Part shown: piece by piece, positions 36,649-46,455 of the stretch | How positions within the stretch are numbered: position 1 is the stretch's first letter | Layout: every line of letters starts with the position of its first letter | From: Nitritalea halalkaliphila LW7 | GTDB taxonomy: Bacteria; Bacteroidota; Bacteroidia; Cytophagales; Cyclobacteriaceae | Assembly (NCBI RefSeq): GCF_000265075.1 | Contig: NZ_AJYA01000016.1 | Coordinates: forward strand, 148,332-212,331 | Direction: 5' to 3' | DNA: 64,000 nucleotides | Program-made: the position numbers and the translations under genes | Notes under the pieces: model-generated | Databases searched by the model: none | What the model saw: the letters and a program-made list of their open reading frames with translations, nothing else | What the model was told of the DNA's origin: nothing

Positions 36649-38334
36649 ATGGATATTTTAACTTGGACATATATACTGGTGGGCTTGTCATTTGCCCTCT
36701 ACATAGGTATCGCGATTTGGACGCGTGCTGGCTCTACGAAAGAATTTTACGTGGCAGGTGGGGGAGTTTCTCCGCTGGCGAACGGAATGGCCACAGCAGC
36801 GGACTGGATGTCGGCGGCGTCTTTCATTTCCATGGCAGGAATTATTGCCTTCGCGGGTTATGACGGTTCGGTTTACCTCATGGGTTGGACTGGAGGTTAT
36901 GTTTTACTCGCCTTACTCTTAGCTCCTTATCTGCGTAAATTTGGGAAATTCACGGTGCCTGACTTCGTGGGAGACCGGTATTACTCGAATAAGGCGCGCG
37001 TGGTAGCCGTTATTTGTGCGCTCTTCATCTCGTTTACTTACGTAGCGGGACAGATGCGTGGGGTGGGAATTGTATTCTCTCGCTACTTAGAAGTAGACAT
37101 TAACACGGGCGTTATCATCGGGATGTGTATCGTCTTTTTCTATGCCGTTCTAGGCGGTATGAAAGGGATCACCTATACACAGGTAGCCCAGTATTGCGTA
37201 CTTATCTTCGCTTACATGGTGCCAGCCATTTTCGTTTCCATGCAGCTAACAGGAACGCCGATTCCTCAGCTTGGTTTAGGTGGTACAGTAGCAGATGGAA
37301 CTTTCCTTTTGGATAAATTAGATGGAGTTTTAGGTGATCTTGGCTTCGCTGAGTATACGAGCGGGCGTAAGGGGATGATTGACGTGTTTGCTATTACGCT
37401 TGCGCTTATGGTGGGCACTGCGGGACTTCCGCACGTAATCGTACGTTTCTTCACCGTACCACGTGTAAAAGATGCACGTTTATCTGCAGGATATGCACTT
37501 GTTTTTATCGCTATTCTTTACACGACAGCTCCTGCTATCGCGGCTTTCGGAATCTATAATACGATCGACACTGTGGCAGATAAAAACATCAACGAGCTTC
37601 CGGAGTGGGTAGATAACTGGGGTAAAACGAATCTGATAACGATTGACGATAAAAATGGTGACGGGGTGGTACAGTATTCTGCAAATGCGGAATTAAATGA
37701 GCTGAAAATCGACCGTGACATCATGGTATTAGCTAGTCCTGAAATCGCAAATTTACCGAACTGGGTAGTAGGTTTAGTAGCGGCGGGAGGTATGGCAGCA
37801 GCACTTTCTACAGCCGCAGGCCTTCTCTTAGTGATTAGTACATCGGTTTCTCGTGACCTTTTCAAGACCTTCAAGCCAGACATTTCAGAGAAATTAGAAT
37901 TAGGCATCGCGCGTCTTTCTGCTGCAGTAGCTGTAGTGATCGCTGGTTACTTTGGCGTGAACCCTCCAGGATTCGTGGCAGAGGTAGTCGCCTTCGCTTT
38001 CGGTTTAGCAGCAGCTTCTTTCTTCCCGGTAATCATCATGGGAATCTTCTCGAAGCGTATGAATAAAGAAGGTGCTATAGCAGGTATGATTTCAGGATTA
38101 CTCTTTACGCTAGCCTATATCATCTACTTTAAGTTTATTAACCCTGAGATTAATAACGCTGACCACTGGTTCTTAGGTGTTTCTCCTGAAGGTATCGGGA
38201 CAGTAGGGATGGTAGTAAACTTTATCGTCACTTATGTGGTGTCAAAAATGACGCCAGAACCTCCTCAGAATGTTCAAGATCTTATCGAGGAAATTCGAAT
38301 TCCTAGAGGTGCAGGTGAGGCGGTAGATCATTAA
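36649..38334 (+). CDS. VC_2705/ActP-type sodium:solute symporter
   Basis: A 561-residue SLC5-family transporter with about 13 membrane helices. The first membrane span, TKEFYVAGGGVSPLANGMA, the DWMSAASFISMAGII segment and the sodium-site region match the VC_2705 and ActP subgroup. The subgroup is linked with acetate and other short carboxylates. A hydrophilic loop of about 50 residues (about residues 300-360) sits between helices, which is characteristic. The gene is paired with DUF4212 upstream and with acs downstream in the same run, which supports acetate. Intact, and ending in a long-stemmed terminator. Confidence 0.9.
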   Translation: MDILTWTYILVGLSFALYIGIAIWTRAGSTKEFYVAGGGVSPLANGMATAADWMSAASFISMAGIIAFAGYDGSVYLMGWTGGYVLLALLLAPYLRKFGKFTVPDFVGDRYYSNKARVVAVICALFISFTYVAGQMRGVGIVFSRYLEVDINTGVIIGMCIVFFYAVLGGMKGITYTQVAQYCVLIFAYMVPAIFVSMQLTGTPIPQLGLGGTVADGTFLLDKLDGVLGDLGFAEYTSGRKGMIDVFAITLALMVGTAGLPHVIVRFFTVPRVKDARLSAGYALVFIAILYTTAPAIAAFGIYNTIDTVADKNINELPEWVDNWGKTNLITIDDKNGDGVVQYSANAELNELKIDRDIMVLASPEIANLPNWVVGLVAAGGMAAALSTAAGLLLVISTSVSRDLFKTFKPDISEKLELGIARLSAAVAVVIAGYFGVNPPGFVAEVVAFAFGLAAASFFPVIIMGIFSKRMNKEGAIAGMISGLLFTLAYIIYFKFINPEINNADHWFLGVSPEGIGTVGMVVNFIVTYVVSKMTPEPPQNVQDLIEEIRIPRGAGEAVDH

Positions 38335-38340
38335 GCCTAC

Positions 38341-38402
38341 AAGCGAGTTCTTTCCGGTCTTCTTCCTTAGCTTGGGAAGAAGTGCTGCGGAAGAACTCGC
38401 TT
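38341..38402 (+). terminator. Long-stem terminator after the symporter gene
   Basis: AAGCGAGTTCTTTCCG pairs with CGGAAGAACTCGCTT, with an inner hairpin of CTTCTTCC and GGGAAGAAG, followed by TTTCCCTTTTTG. It separates the transport genes from the sensing genes. Confidence 0.85.
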
Positions 38403-38471
38403 TTCCCTTTTTGTTTCTGTTTTTAATTCCTCCGAAAATCCTGTATATTCAAGTGTAAAAGCGAATAGCTG

Positions 38472-38669
38472 ATGAAAGAATCGAAAAAAAAGCAGTATCT
38501 CATACTGATTTTTATTCTAGGACTGATCCTTTTTAACTATCCCGTGCTTGGCATGTATAATGTTCCCGAGCGCTGGTTAGGTATTCCTGTGCTCTTTATT
38601 ATGGTGTTCTTCAGCTGGATGCTTTTAATCGTGCTTACGTTTTTTGTCACCAAAAAGGGGTCTGAATAG
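38472..38669 (+). CDS. DUF3311-like small membrane protein
   Basis: A 65-residue protein with two membrane helices (about residues 8-27 and 37-58). A short positive start (MKESKKKQY) and the NYPVLGMYNVPERWLGIPV turn come before the second helix. This layout recalls DUF3311, known as a small partner of SLC5 symporters. The stop overlaps the GTG start of the SLC5-STAC kinase by one base (TAGTG), so the two are coupled. This suggests the kinase's transporter domain has its own small subunit. The family call rests on overall pattern, not on a decisive motif. Confidence 0.65.
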   Translation: MKESKKKQYLILIFILGLILFNYPVLGMYNVPERWLGIPVLFIMVFFSWMLLIVLTFFVTKKGSE

Positions 38670-41413
38670 TGCTTTCCGATAGTCTGATCATACTGTTCAC
38701 ATTTGGTTATCTGGCGCTACTTTTTGCGATCGCTTGGTATACGGAGCGTTCTGCTGAAAAAGGGCGTCGTCTAGGACAAAACCCCTATGTGTACGCCTTA
38801 TCTCTGGCTGTTTACTGTACTGCCTGGACCTATTATGGCTCAGTGGGACAAGCTGCCACGCATGGATTACAGTTTCTTACCACTTACATAGGCCCCACAC
38901 TTATAGCTCCTCTCTGGTGGGTGGTCATGCGAAAAATTATTCGCATCAGTAAACTTCAAGGGATTTCCTCCATCGCAGACTTTATCTCCAGTAGATATGG
39001 TAAAAATGCTACTTTAGGAGCCATCGTTGCCGTTTTTTGCCTAGTGGGAATCATCCCGTACATTTCCTTACAGGTAAAAGCCATCGCGAACTCTTTTAAT
39101 ATTCTGCATATTTCGAATCAGACTGAAGTCATGGCAAGCACCGTGTTCCGTGACACTGCTTTTTACCTTTCACTAGGTCTTGCATTTTTTACCATCCTCT
39201 TCGGTACACGTTCTATCGAAGCGAATGCCCGCCATGATGGTGTGGTGATGACCGTGGCATTCGAGTCGCTTTTCAAGTTATTCGCCTTCTTAGCGGCTGG
39301 GGTTTTTGTCACCTATTTTATTTTCGACGGTTTCGCAAGCATTTTTGACGCAGTCTCAGAAGCCGGATATGAGGCCTTATTCACCTTGCGTGGTGAAAAT
39401 AGAAATTTCGAATGGTTCTGGCTGAGCATCCTTTCCATGCTGGCCATGCTCTTTTTACCCCGACAGTTTCAGCTTGGCGTCATCGAAAACACAGATGAGC
39501 GCCATCTGGACAAAGCCATGTGGCTATTTCCACTTTACTTACTGCTCATTAATATCTTCGTCCTGCCCATCGCGCTTGCTGGATTGACCTACTTCCAAGG
39601 GGATACGGTGAATGCCGATACCTTTGTCCTAGCCCTGCCGATCGCTAAAGATCAGGCTTGGTTAGCAGTCGTTATTTATTTAGGCGGTTTCTCCGCTGCC
39701 ACGAGTATGATTATTATCTCCACCATCGCATTAAGTACGATGGTGTCGAATAACCTCGTCATGCCGCTACTCCTCGTAAGCAGCAGGATGCAAAACAAGT
39801 ATCAAAATCGCCTAAGTTCCCTTTTACTTTGGTCACGTAGAATCAGTATCCTAGCCATTATCCTCTTGGCTTATATGTATTACCGTGTCGTTGTTTGGGA
39901 CTTCTCTTTGGTATCCATCGGACTGGTTTCCTTTGTCGCTATCGCGCAATTTGCCCCTGCCATTCTCGGGGGGATTTTCTGGAAAGGCGGTGCGCGTATC
40001 GGAGCCATAACAGGCATTAGTGTGGGCTTTGTGATGTGGTTTTATACACTCGTTCTGCCCACTATCGTTCATGGAGGCTTTCTTCCTGAAGGGATTCTTA
40101 CGGATGGACCCTGGGGAATTTCCTTTCTGAAGCCTTATGCTTTATTTGGTTTTCAAGACCTTGACTATGTAAGCCATGGCTTGTTTTTTAGCTTAGTGCC
40201 GAATATCCTGGCCTACATACTTTTGTCCATCTGGACCAAACAAAACTCCAAAGAACATAATCAAGCGCTGGTTTTCGTGGACATATTTAAATACAGCGAG
40301 ACATTAGATTCTTCTATCGTTTGGAAAGGCAAGGCTTATCTTCCGGATCTAAAAGCGTTATTAGAGAACTTCTTGGGCGTGGCGGAGACGAAGAAGCTTT
40401 TAGATCGCTTTTTCCTCAGTATGGGAAAGCCCATACATGGAGATTTATATGCTGACCCAGCCCTCGTAAATTATTCGGAGCGTGTTCTGTCGGGAATCAT
40501 CGGCGCTGCTTCTGCCCGCATCATGGTGGCATCAGTAGTAAAAGAGGAGGAAATCAGTCTAGAAGAAGTTCTAGGCATTCTGAAGGAAACCCAAGAGCTC
40601 AAGTCTCTGAACGATGAACTAAAGAGTAAAAGCAAGCAGCTACGGCAGGCGACGCGCGAGCTGCAAAGCATGAATGAAGCCCTTCGCACAAACGATCTGT
40701 TAAAGGATGAGTTCATTTCCACTGTTACGCATGAAATGAAAACCCCGATAACATCTATTCGGGCTTTTTCTGAAATCCTGCTAGACGATGACCTTCCTGA
40801 AGAAGAGAAAAAACGCTTTTTGGGAATTATCATTCAGGAAACGAGTCGTATGACACGACTTATCGATCAGGTACTTGACTTAGAGCGCTTTGATAGCGGT
40901 AGACAAGAGCTTAATCTGGAAAAAGTTTCCGTAGGCATTTTGATACTAGAGGCCTGTGACTCTATAGGGCAAGTTTTTAAGGAGCGCAAGTTAATTTTTA
41001 AAATCAACTTGGACTTCGAAGAACTCTTCCTTCTAGTAGATGAAGACCGTATCAAGCAGGTCATCCTTAACCTCCTCTCTAATGCCGCTAAGTTTGCCAA
41101 GACGAAAGTAGTACTGGCCGCTGCTCGTGACAGTCATTACCTGTCCGTGCGTGTGATGGATGACGGTAAAGGCATACCAGAGGAAGAGATCCCTTATATT
41201 TTCGATAAATTCTTCCAAGCGAAAAATCAGACAAGTAAAAAGCCCATTGGAAGCGGCCTGGGTCTCGCTATCTCGAAAAAAATCATTGAGTATCATGGTG
41301 GTGAAATCGAAATACAGCGCATCGATGGACTAACCTGTTTCCATTTTACCATTCCGATTCAGTCGGAAACACAGAACCCTAAACTAAACGAAAAACAGAC
41401 CAATTATGGATAA
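38669..41413 (+). CDS. SLC5-STAC sensor histidine kinase (CbrA/CrbS-like)
   Basis: A 914-residue fusion starting at GTG 38669. Residues 1 to about 510 form a sodium:solute symporter (SLC5) domain with about 13 helices. Residues about 545-625 are the STAC linker domain (LENFLGVAETKKLLDRF, SERVLSGIIGAASARIMV). A coiled coil (about 630-675) leads to HisKA with the phospho-acceptor His in FISTVTHEMKTPITS at about 688. The HATPase has NLLSNAAKFAK, DDGKGIPEEEIPYIF and GSGLGLAISKKIIEYHGG. CbrA-type and CrbS-type kinases couple solute transport to control of carbon use, and CrbS controls acs in Vibrio. It overlaps the response regulator gene by 8 nt. Intact. Confidence 0.93.
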   Translation: MLSDSLIILFTFGYLALLFAIAWYTERSAEKGRRLGQNPYVYALSLAVYCTAWTYYGSVGQAATHGLQFLTTYIGPTLIAPLWWVVMRKIIRISKLQGISSIADFISSRYGKNATLGAIVAVFCLVGIIPYISLQVKAIANSFNILHISNQTEVMASTVFRDTAFYLSLGLAFFTILFGTRSIEANARHDGVVMTVAFESLFKLFAFLAAGVFVTYFIFDGFASIFDAVSEAGYEALFTLRGENRNFEWFWLSILSMLAMLFLPRQFQLGVIENTDERHLDKAMWLFPLYLLLINIFVLPIALAGLTYFQGDTVNADTFVLALPIAKDQAWLAVVIYLGGFSAATSMIIISTIALSTMVSNNLVMPLLLVSSRMQNKYQNRLSSLLLWSRRISILAIILLAYMYYRVVVWDFSLVSIGLVSFVAIAQFAPAILGGIFWKGGARIGAITGISVGFVMWFYTLVLPTIVHGGFLPEGILTDGPWGISFLKPYALFGFQDLDYVSHGLFFSLVPNILAYILLSIWTKQNSKEHNQALVFVDIFKYSETLDSSIVWKGKAYLPDLKALLENFLGVAETKKLLDRFFLSMGKPIHGDLYADPALVNYSERVLSGIIGAASARIMVASVVKEEEISLEEVLGILKETQELKSLNDELKSKSKQLRQATRELQSMNEALRTNDLLKDEFISTVTHEMKTPITSIRAFSEILLDDDLPEEEKKRFLGIIIQETSRMTRLIDQVLDLERFDSGRQELNLEKVSVGILILEACDSIGQVFKERKLIFKINLDFEELFLLVDEDRIKQVILNLLSNAAKFAKTKVVLAAARDSHYLSVRVMDDGKGIPEEEIPYIFDKFFQAKNQTSKKPIGSGLGLAISKKIIEYHGGEIEIQRIDGLTCFHFTIPIQSETQNPKLNEKQTNYG

Positions 41414-41777
41414 GATCTTAATCGTCGACGATGAGCCCAATATCTTATTGTCTCTCGAATTCCTGTTTAAAAAAGAAGGCTATCGCGTCTTCATAGCCCG
41501 AGATGGAGAGGAAGCGCTCGCTATTATAGAAGAAAATGTGCCTACGCTCATCATTCTCGATATTATGATGCCGAAAGTAGATGGGTACGAGGTCTGTAAT
41601 TTCTTAAAGGAACATCATCCTGAAGTGAAAATCATTTTTCTTACCGCGAAAGGCAAGCAGAAGGATAAAGAAAAAGGCCTCGGAATGGGGGCAGATCTTT
41701 ACTTAACCAAGCCTTTTTCTACGAAAGAGCTGGTCGCCCAAGTAAAACAGTTACTGCAAGTTGAAACAAACAATTAA
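41406..41777 (+). CDS. Single-domain response regulator (receiver only)
   Basis: A 123-residue receiver domain and nothing more. The acidic pocket is DDE at residues 8-10, the phospho-acceptor Asp is in LIILDIMMPKVDGYEV (about residue 52), the switch Thr is in FLTAKGKQ and the Lys in LTKPFS. CrbR-type partners carry a DNA-binding output domain, which is absent here, so the signal must reach DNA or enzymes by another protein. The ATG overlaps the kinase stop by 8 nt (ATGGATAA). The kinase and this gene are followed by acs after 18 bp. Confidence 0.95.
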   Translation: MDKILIVDDEPNILLSLEFLFKKEGYRVFIARDGEEALAIIEENVPTLIILDIMMPKVDGYEVCNFLKEHHPEVKIIFLTAKGKQKDKEKGLGMGADLYLTKPFSTKELVAQVKQLLQVETNN

Positions 41778-41795
41778 CCTTAAAATACAAGCATT

Positions 41796-43688
41796 ATGAG
41801 TGACAAAGTGCACACCTTATCCGGGTACTTCCACGAGTATCAAAAGTCTGTAACTGAGCCTGAAAAATTTTGGGCACGCATAGCAGATTCTTTTCACTGG
41901 GAGAAGCGCTGGGATAAAGTCCTCGAGTGGGATTTCGAGGGCCCGGATGTGAAATGGTTTGTCAATGGCAAGCTGAACATCACCGAAAATATTTTAGAGC
42001 GGCATTTGTACACTTTAGGGGATAAGCCCGCCATTATCTGGGAGCCCAATGATCCGAATGAAGAGGGAAGGACGCTTACTTACCGCGAACTCTATCATGC
42101 GGTTTGTACTTTTTCGAATGCGCTGAAAGCCAAAGGCATCGGCAAAGGGGATCGCGTCATTATTTATATGCCGATGGTGCCTGAAGCGGCTATCGCTATG
42201 CTGGCCTGCGCACGGATAGGTGCGATCCATTCCGTCGTTTTCGCTGGCTTTAGTTCCAGTGCGCTGGCGGACAGGATAAATGACTGTGAGGCGAAAGCTG
42301 TGCTCACCTCTGATGGTAATTTCCGCGGCAACAAGAAAATTGCCGTCAAGGCAGTCGTGGATGAAGCACTAAAAAAAGCTTCTGTAGAAAACGTGATCGT
42401 GTACCAGCGTACTGGCCAGGAAGTAACCATGGTGGAGGGAAGAGATCACTGGTGGCATGACGTGATCCAAGGTCAGGCTGATACCAATAAAGCGGAAATC
42501 ATGGACAGCGAAGACATGCTGTTCATCCTCTACACGTCTGGATCTACGGGTAAACCCAAAGGTGTCGTTCACACCACAGGTGGCTATATGGTGTATACCA
42601 AGTACAGTTTCGAAAACGTCTTCCAGTACGCCCCAGGTGATGTTTACTGGTGTACAGCAGACATCGGCTGGATTACTGGGCACTCCTACATCGTCTATGG
42701 CCCCTTACTTGCCGGCGCCACTAGTATCATGTTCGAGGGGGTTCCTACCTTCCCGGATGCAGGTAGATTCTGGGCGGTAGTTGAAAAATATAAAGTAAAT
42801 CAGTTCTACACCGCCCCGACGGCTATCCGTGCGCTTCAGGCATTCGGCACTGACCCCATCCAGCCGTATGACCTGAGCTCGCTTAAAGTGCTCGGTTCGG
42901 TGGGAGAGCCTATTAATGAAGAAGCTTGGCACTGGTACCATACCCATATCGGAAATTCTCGCTGTCCGATCGTAGACACTTGGTGGCAAACCGAAACAGG
43001 TGGCATCTTAGTTTCTCCTATCGCTGGAATTACACCGAATAAGCCTGCCTACGCGACACTGCCGCTGCCTGGCGTACAGCTTAGCATCGTAGACCCAGAA
43101 GGAAATGAGCTCACAGGAAATTCCGTAGAAGGAAATCTCTGCATCAAGTTTCCATGGCCTTCCATGATTCGTACGACGTATGGCGATCATGAGCGCTGTA
43201 AGCAAACGTACTTCTCTACTTATAAGGGCATGTACTTTACAGGCGATGGAGTAAAAAGAGATCACGATGGGTATTACCGCATCCTCGGACGTGTCGATGA
43301 CGTGATAAACGTTTCCGGACACCGCATGGGAACTGCAGAGGTGGAAAACGCGATCAACGAGCACCCTCTCGTCATCGAGTCCGCCGTGGTCGGTTATCCT
43401 CATGAAGTGAAAGGGCAGGGCATCTACGCCTATGTGATCTGTGACATGAAAAACCGTACAGAAGAAAATTTAGTGGCGGAAATTAAAGACACCGTATCTA
43501 AAATTATCGGTCCCATCGCCAAGCCAGATAAGGTACAAATCGTATCCGGCCTACCGAAAACGCGCTCTGGAAAAATTATGCGGCGCATTCTGCGCAAAGT
43601 CGCAGAAAATAGCCTAAATAGTATGGGTGATACCTCCACACTACTAGATCCAGATGTAGTGACCGAAATCATCAACGGAAGAAAATAA
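41796..43688 (+). CDS. acsA: Acetyl-CoA synthetase
   Basis: A 630-residue AMP-forming acetate-CoA ligase. The P-loop YTSGSTGKPKG is at about residues 247-257, WWQTETGG lies at about 397-404, GRVDDVINVSGHRMGTAEVE is at about 497-516. PKTRSGKIMRR holds the catalytic Lys that is the target of acetylation in other bacteria. The enzyme activates acetate taken up by the neighbouring symporter. The acs reading frame is intact. It follows the response regulator after 18 bp, so kinase, regulator and synthetase look co-transcribed. Confidence 0.96.
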   Translation: MSDKVHTLSGYFHEYQKSVTEPEKFWARIADSFHWEKRWDKVLEWDFEGPDVKWFVNGKLNITENILERHLYTLGDKPAIIWEPNDPNEEGRTLTYRELYHAVCTFSNALKAKGIGKGDRVIIYMPMVPEAAIAMLACARIGAIHSVVFAGFSSSALADRINDCEAKAVLTSDGNFRGNKKIAVKAVVDEALKKASVENVIVYQRTGQEVTMVEGRDHWWHDVIQGQADTNKAEIMDSEDMLFILYTSGSTGKPKGVVHTTGGYMVYTKYSFENVFQYAPGDVYWCTADIGWITGHSYIVYGPLLAGATSIMFEGVPTFPDAGRFWAVVEKYKVNQFYTAPTAIRALQAFGTDPIQPYDLSSLKVLGSVGEPINEEAWHWYHTHIGNSRCPIVDTWWQTETGGILVSPIAGITPNKPAYATLPLPGVQLSIVDPEGNELTGNSVEGNLCIKFPWPSMIRTTYGDHERCKQTYFSTYKGMYFTGDGVKRDHDGYYRILGRVDDVINVSGHRMGTAEVENAINEHPLVIESAVVGYPHEVKGQGIYAYVICDMKNRTEENLVAEIKDTVSKIIGPIAKPDKVQIVSGLPKTRSGKIMRRILRKVAENSLNSMGDTSTLLDPDVVTEIINGRK

Positions 43689-43734
43689 CAGGTTGAATGG
43701 TCATGCACGCCCTGCGTGTGTGCATATGTTAGAG

Positions 43735-43773
43735 AAGCCGAACCTACCTGTAAAGGAAGTGTTTGGCTTTTCT
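43735..43773 (+). terminator. Hairpin terminator after acsA
   Basis: AAGCCGAAC pairs with GTTTGGCTT (one G-U wobble) across a 17-base loop and is followed by a T-rich stretch. Another small hairpin with ATGCACGC and GTGTGCAT arms lies just upstream at about 43703-43726. The DUF294 gene starts 50 bp further on. Confidence 0.6.
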
Positions 43774-43822
43774 TTCCTTATCCTTTTCTGATTTACTCCC
43801 TACCCACAAACGACCCAAACGT

Positions 43823-45762
43823 ATGGCTAATGTGATCGTTCAGCGCGTCGCTGAGTTTCTTAAACTTTTTCCGCCCTTTTCTTTTATCGGAGCAGAGGCT
43901 CTGGAAACGCTAGCCAGCAAAGCCGAAATTAAATTTTTCGAGGCGGGGGATTTCGTCTTTAAGGCAGGGGACAAACCAGCGAATCATTTCTATGTCCTTC
44001 GAGAAGTTCTGTAAACCTGATCAACCCATCCGAACAAGCTATTATCGAAACCTGTGATGAAGGCGATGTCTTCGGGGTGATGGCACTCATCGGAAAAAGA
44101 CCCTATACCTTACAGGCTGAAGTACAGGAAAGCTCGCTCGTATACGCACTTCCTGTCGCATACTTCGAACAGCTATTAGAAGAAAATTCACGTGTAGCGC
44201 TTTATTTTGCCGCAGGCTTCGCATCCGGACAAGTAGTCGTCAGAAGAGATTTATCGCAAGCCCAAGTAGCGCGCTCTACCTTTAAAGAGGCCAGTAACGA
44301 CACGGGACTCTATATTTTCACCGGGAAATCCAGCTTCTCCTACACCCGAGAAGTCCTCACCTGTACGGCTGAGACTTCCATACGTGAAGCCGCTGCCCGC
44401 ATGACGGCAGCAGATGTTAGCTCGATTGTCATCGCGAATGAGCATGGTCTGCCGGTGGGTATCCTTACAGATAAAGACTTAAGAAGAAGAGTAGTAGCCG
44501 CTTCTCTTAGCCCTGATCTGCCCATAGCGAAGGCCATGACCACGCCCGTCATGACACTTAAAACGGGAAGCAGCTTTTCTGAGGTGTATCTCACCATGCT
44601 CAAGCACCGGCTCCATCATCTTATTTTTACTGCTGACGGGACAGCCGAGAGCCCTATCGCGGGTTTAGTTTCAGATCATGATATTCTGCTGGCCCAGGGG
44701 AACAGTCCCGCCGTCCTGATTCATGCGCTGATGAATACTTTCGATGTGTCCGAAATGGCCAAAATCCGGGAGCAAGCCGAGAAACTCCTGCGCTATTACC
44801 TTGAAAACGAGGTGGCCATCGATTTTGTGACCAATATTATCTCAGAAATTAATGATGTGATCCTGAAGCGGGGCATCCAGATCGTACAGAAAAACCTTCG
44901 TGAAGACTTTCCAGGGATGGAAGACATTCGCTTTGCATTTTTATCCCTAGGGAGTGAAGGCAGGGAAGAGCAGCTGCTGCGTACCGACTTGGATAATGCC
45001 CTCGTATATGATTTGCCTGCCGGCAAAACAGAAGAAGAGGTGCAGCCCTATTTTTTGGCGCTAGCCGAACAACTCATCGCGATTCTGGAGCGCTGTGGGT
45101 TCCAGCGCTGTCCCGCAGATATGATGGCCTCTAATCCGCAGTGGTGCGTTTCCCTAGCCAAGTGGAAAGGCTATTTCAGCCGCTGGATCAGCTCGCCTAG
45201 CCAAAAAGCGGTCATGCACGCAACGATATTTTTTGATTTTCGACTGGTGTATGGGTCAAAGGAGCTAAGCAGGCAGCTTTCCGAACATATCTTTAGTGAA
45301 ATCAAGGCGAATGGGCTATTTATGAATTTCCTCGCTAAGAATGCGCTTTTGAATCCTCCGCCCTTAGGGTTTTTTCGTAATTTCATCGTGGAAAAATCGG
45401 GCGAACACCAGGATAAATTTGATATCAAGTTGCGCGCCATGATGCCACTGGCTGATGCTGCACGGACGCTCGTGCTACAGCACCATGTGATCGGAATAAA
45501 TAATACTTTTAAGCGCTTTGAAAAACTCGCTCAGCTCGAACCGAAGCATGCCGAAACCTATCGAGAGGCAGGGAAGGCCTACGAAATCTTAATCCGGATG
45601 CGGGCCTTAAATGGGCTAGCGAATGCCAGCTCAGGGCGCTACCTGGCACCGAGCAGCCTGGGAAAATTGCAGCGGCAGCTGCTAAAAAATACCTTCGCAC
45701 CGATCGAAGAGGTACAAAAGATTCTGAAAGTAAGGTTCCAAACAGATTATTTTAACGGCTGA
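43823..45762 (+). CDS. cNMP-binding/CBS/DUF294 nucleotidyltransferase (frameshifted)
   Basis: About 646 codons from the ATG at 43823 (MANVIVQRVAEFLKLFPPF). A cyclic-nucleotide-binding-like domain (residues about 15-130) is followed by two CBS domains (about 175-300, with VGILTDKDLRRRV). A GlnD-like nucleotidyltransferase follows with LGSEGREEQLLRTDLDNALVYD, whose GS and DxD residues are intact. The DUF294 C-terminal domain follows. The frame is lost at about 44006 (one G missing in VLREGSVNLI). This family sits next to VC_2705-type symporters in many bacteria; the modified partner is unknown. Its stop overlaps the exonuclease start by one base (TGATG). Confidence 0.9.
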
Positions 45763-46455
45763 TGCAGGACAAGTTTCGAGACTTTTTCTCCACACTATTT
45801 GGTCGCTCCCTTCCCAAAGCGGATGTGGTTCTGGCGTATGAACAGGCCCAGCGGCAGCAGCCTATCCCAAAAGAGCAGGCACTGGAGCGTGTCCCCTTCT
45901 TTGTTTTTGATACGGAAACGACAGGTTTACATCCTGCCGAAGACTATATCCTTTCTTTCGGTTCTGTGCGTCTCCAGCAGGCCGCGATCCGACTGGAGGA
46001 GAGCCTGGAATTTTATTTAAAAAGTCCGAAAGGTGTACGCGAGTCCATCGAGGTGCATGGCTTGATTCAGGCGGTAAATCCTACCCCTTTACATCATTTT
46101 GCACGGGCAGTGCTTCCACAGCTCAGTCAGACCGTGCTGGTCGGGCACATGTGTCCTTCGATATCGCGATGCTCGAAAAAGCGCTTCGTCCTTTTGGGCT
46201 GAGGCGCCTCGTAAATCCACGAATAGACACCATGTACCTAGCGGCACGATTAGAGGAGGGCCCCTTTTTCGATGTGCATACGGCGAAGAAAGGCACTATA
46301 CCCTGGATGCTGTCTGCGCGCGCTATGGGGTGCCCACCGAGGATCGCCACACGGCGGGAGGCGATGCACTGGCGACGGCTCGACTGCTGCAGCAGCTTCT
46401 GCAGCTGGCTAAAAAGAAGGGAATTCGTACCTTAGGAGCATTAATACAAGGATAA
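45762..46455 (+). CDS. 3'-5' exonuclease, DEDDh (PolC/DnaQ-like; two shifts)
   Basis: About 231 codons. After a 45-residue leader, the exonuclease I motif VFDTETTG lies near residue 50, followed by ILSFGSVRL. The second motif is LVGHHVSFDIAML and the third is HTAGGDALATARLL, with the His and Asp of the DEDDh class. The frame is lost at about 46147 (one C missing, GHHVSFD) and again at about 46284 (one C missing). Such proteins usually trim DNA 3' ends; here the one-base overlap with the DUF294 gene implies a linked, perhaps nucleotide-handling, role (inference). The end overlaps the convergent DUF4403 gene by 15 nt. Confidence 0.88.
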
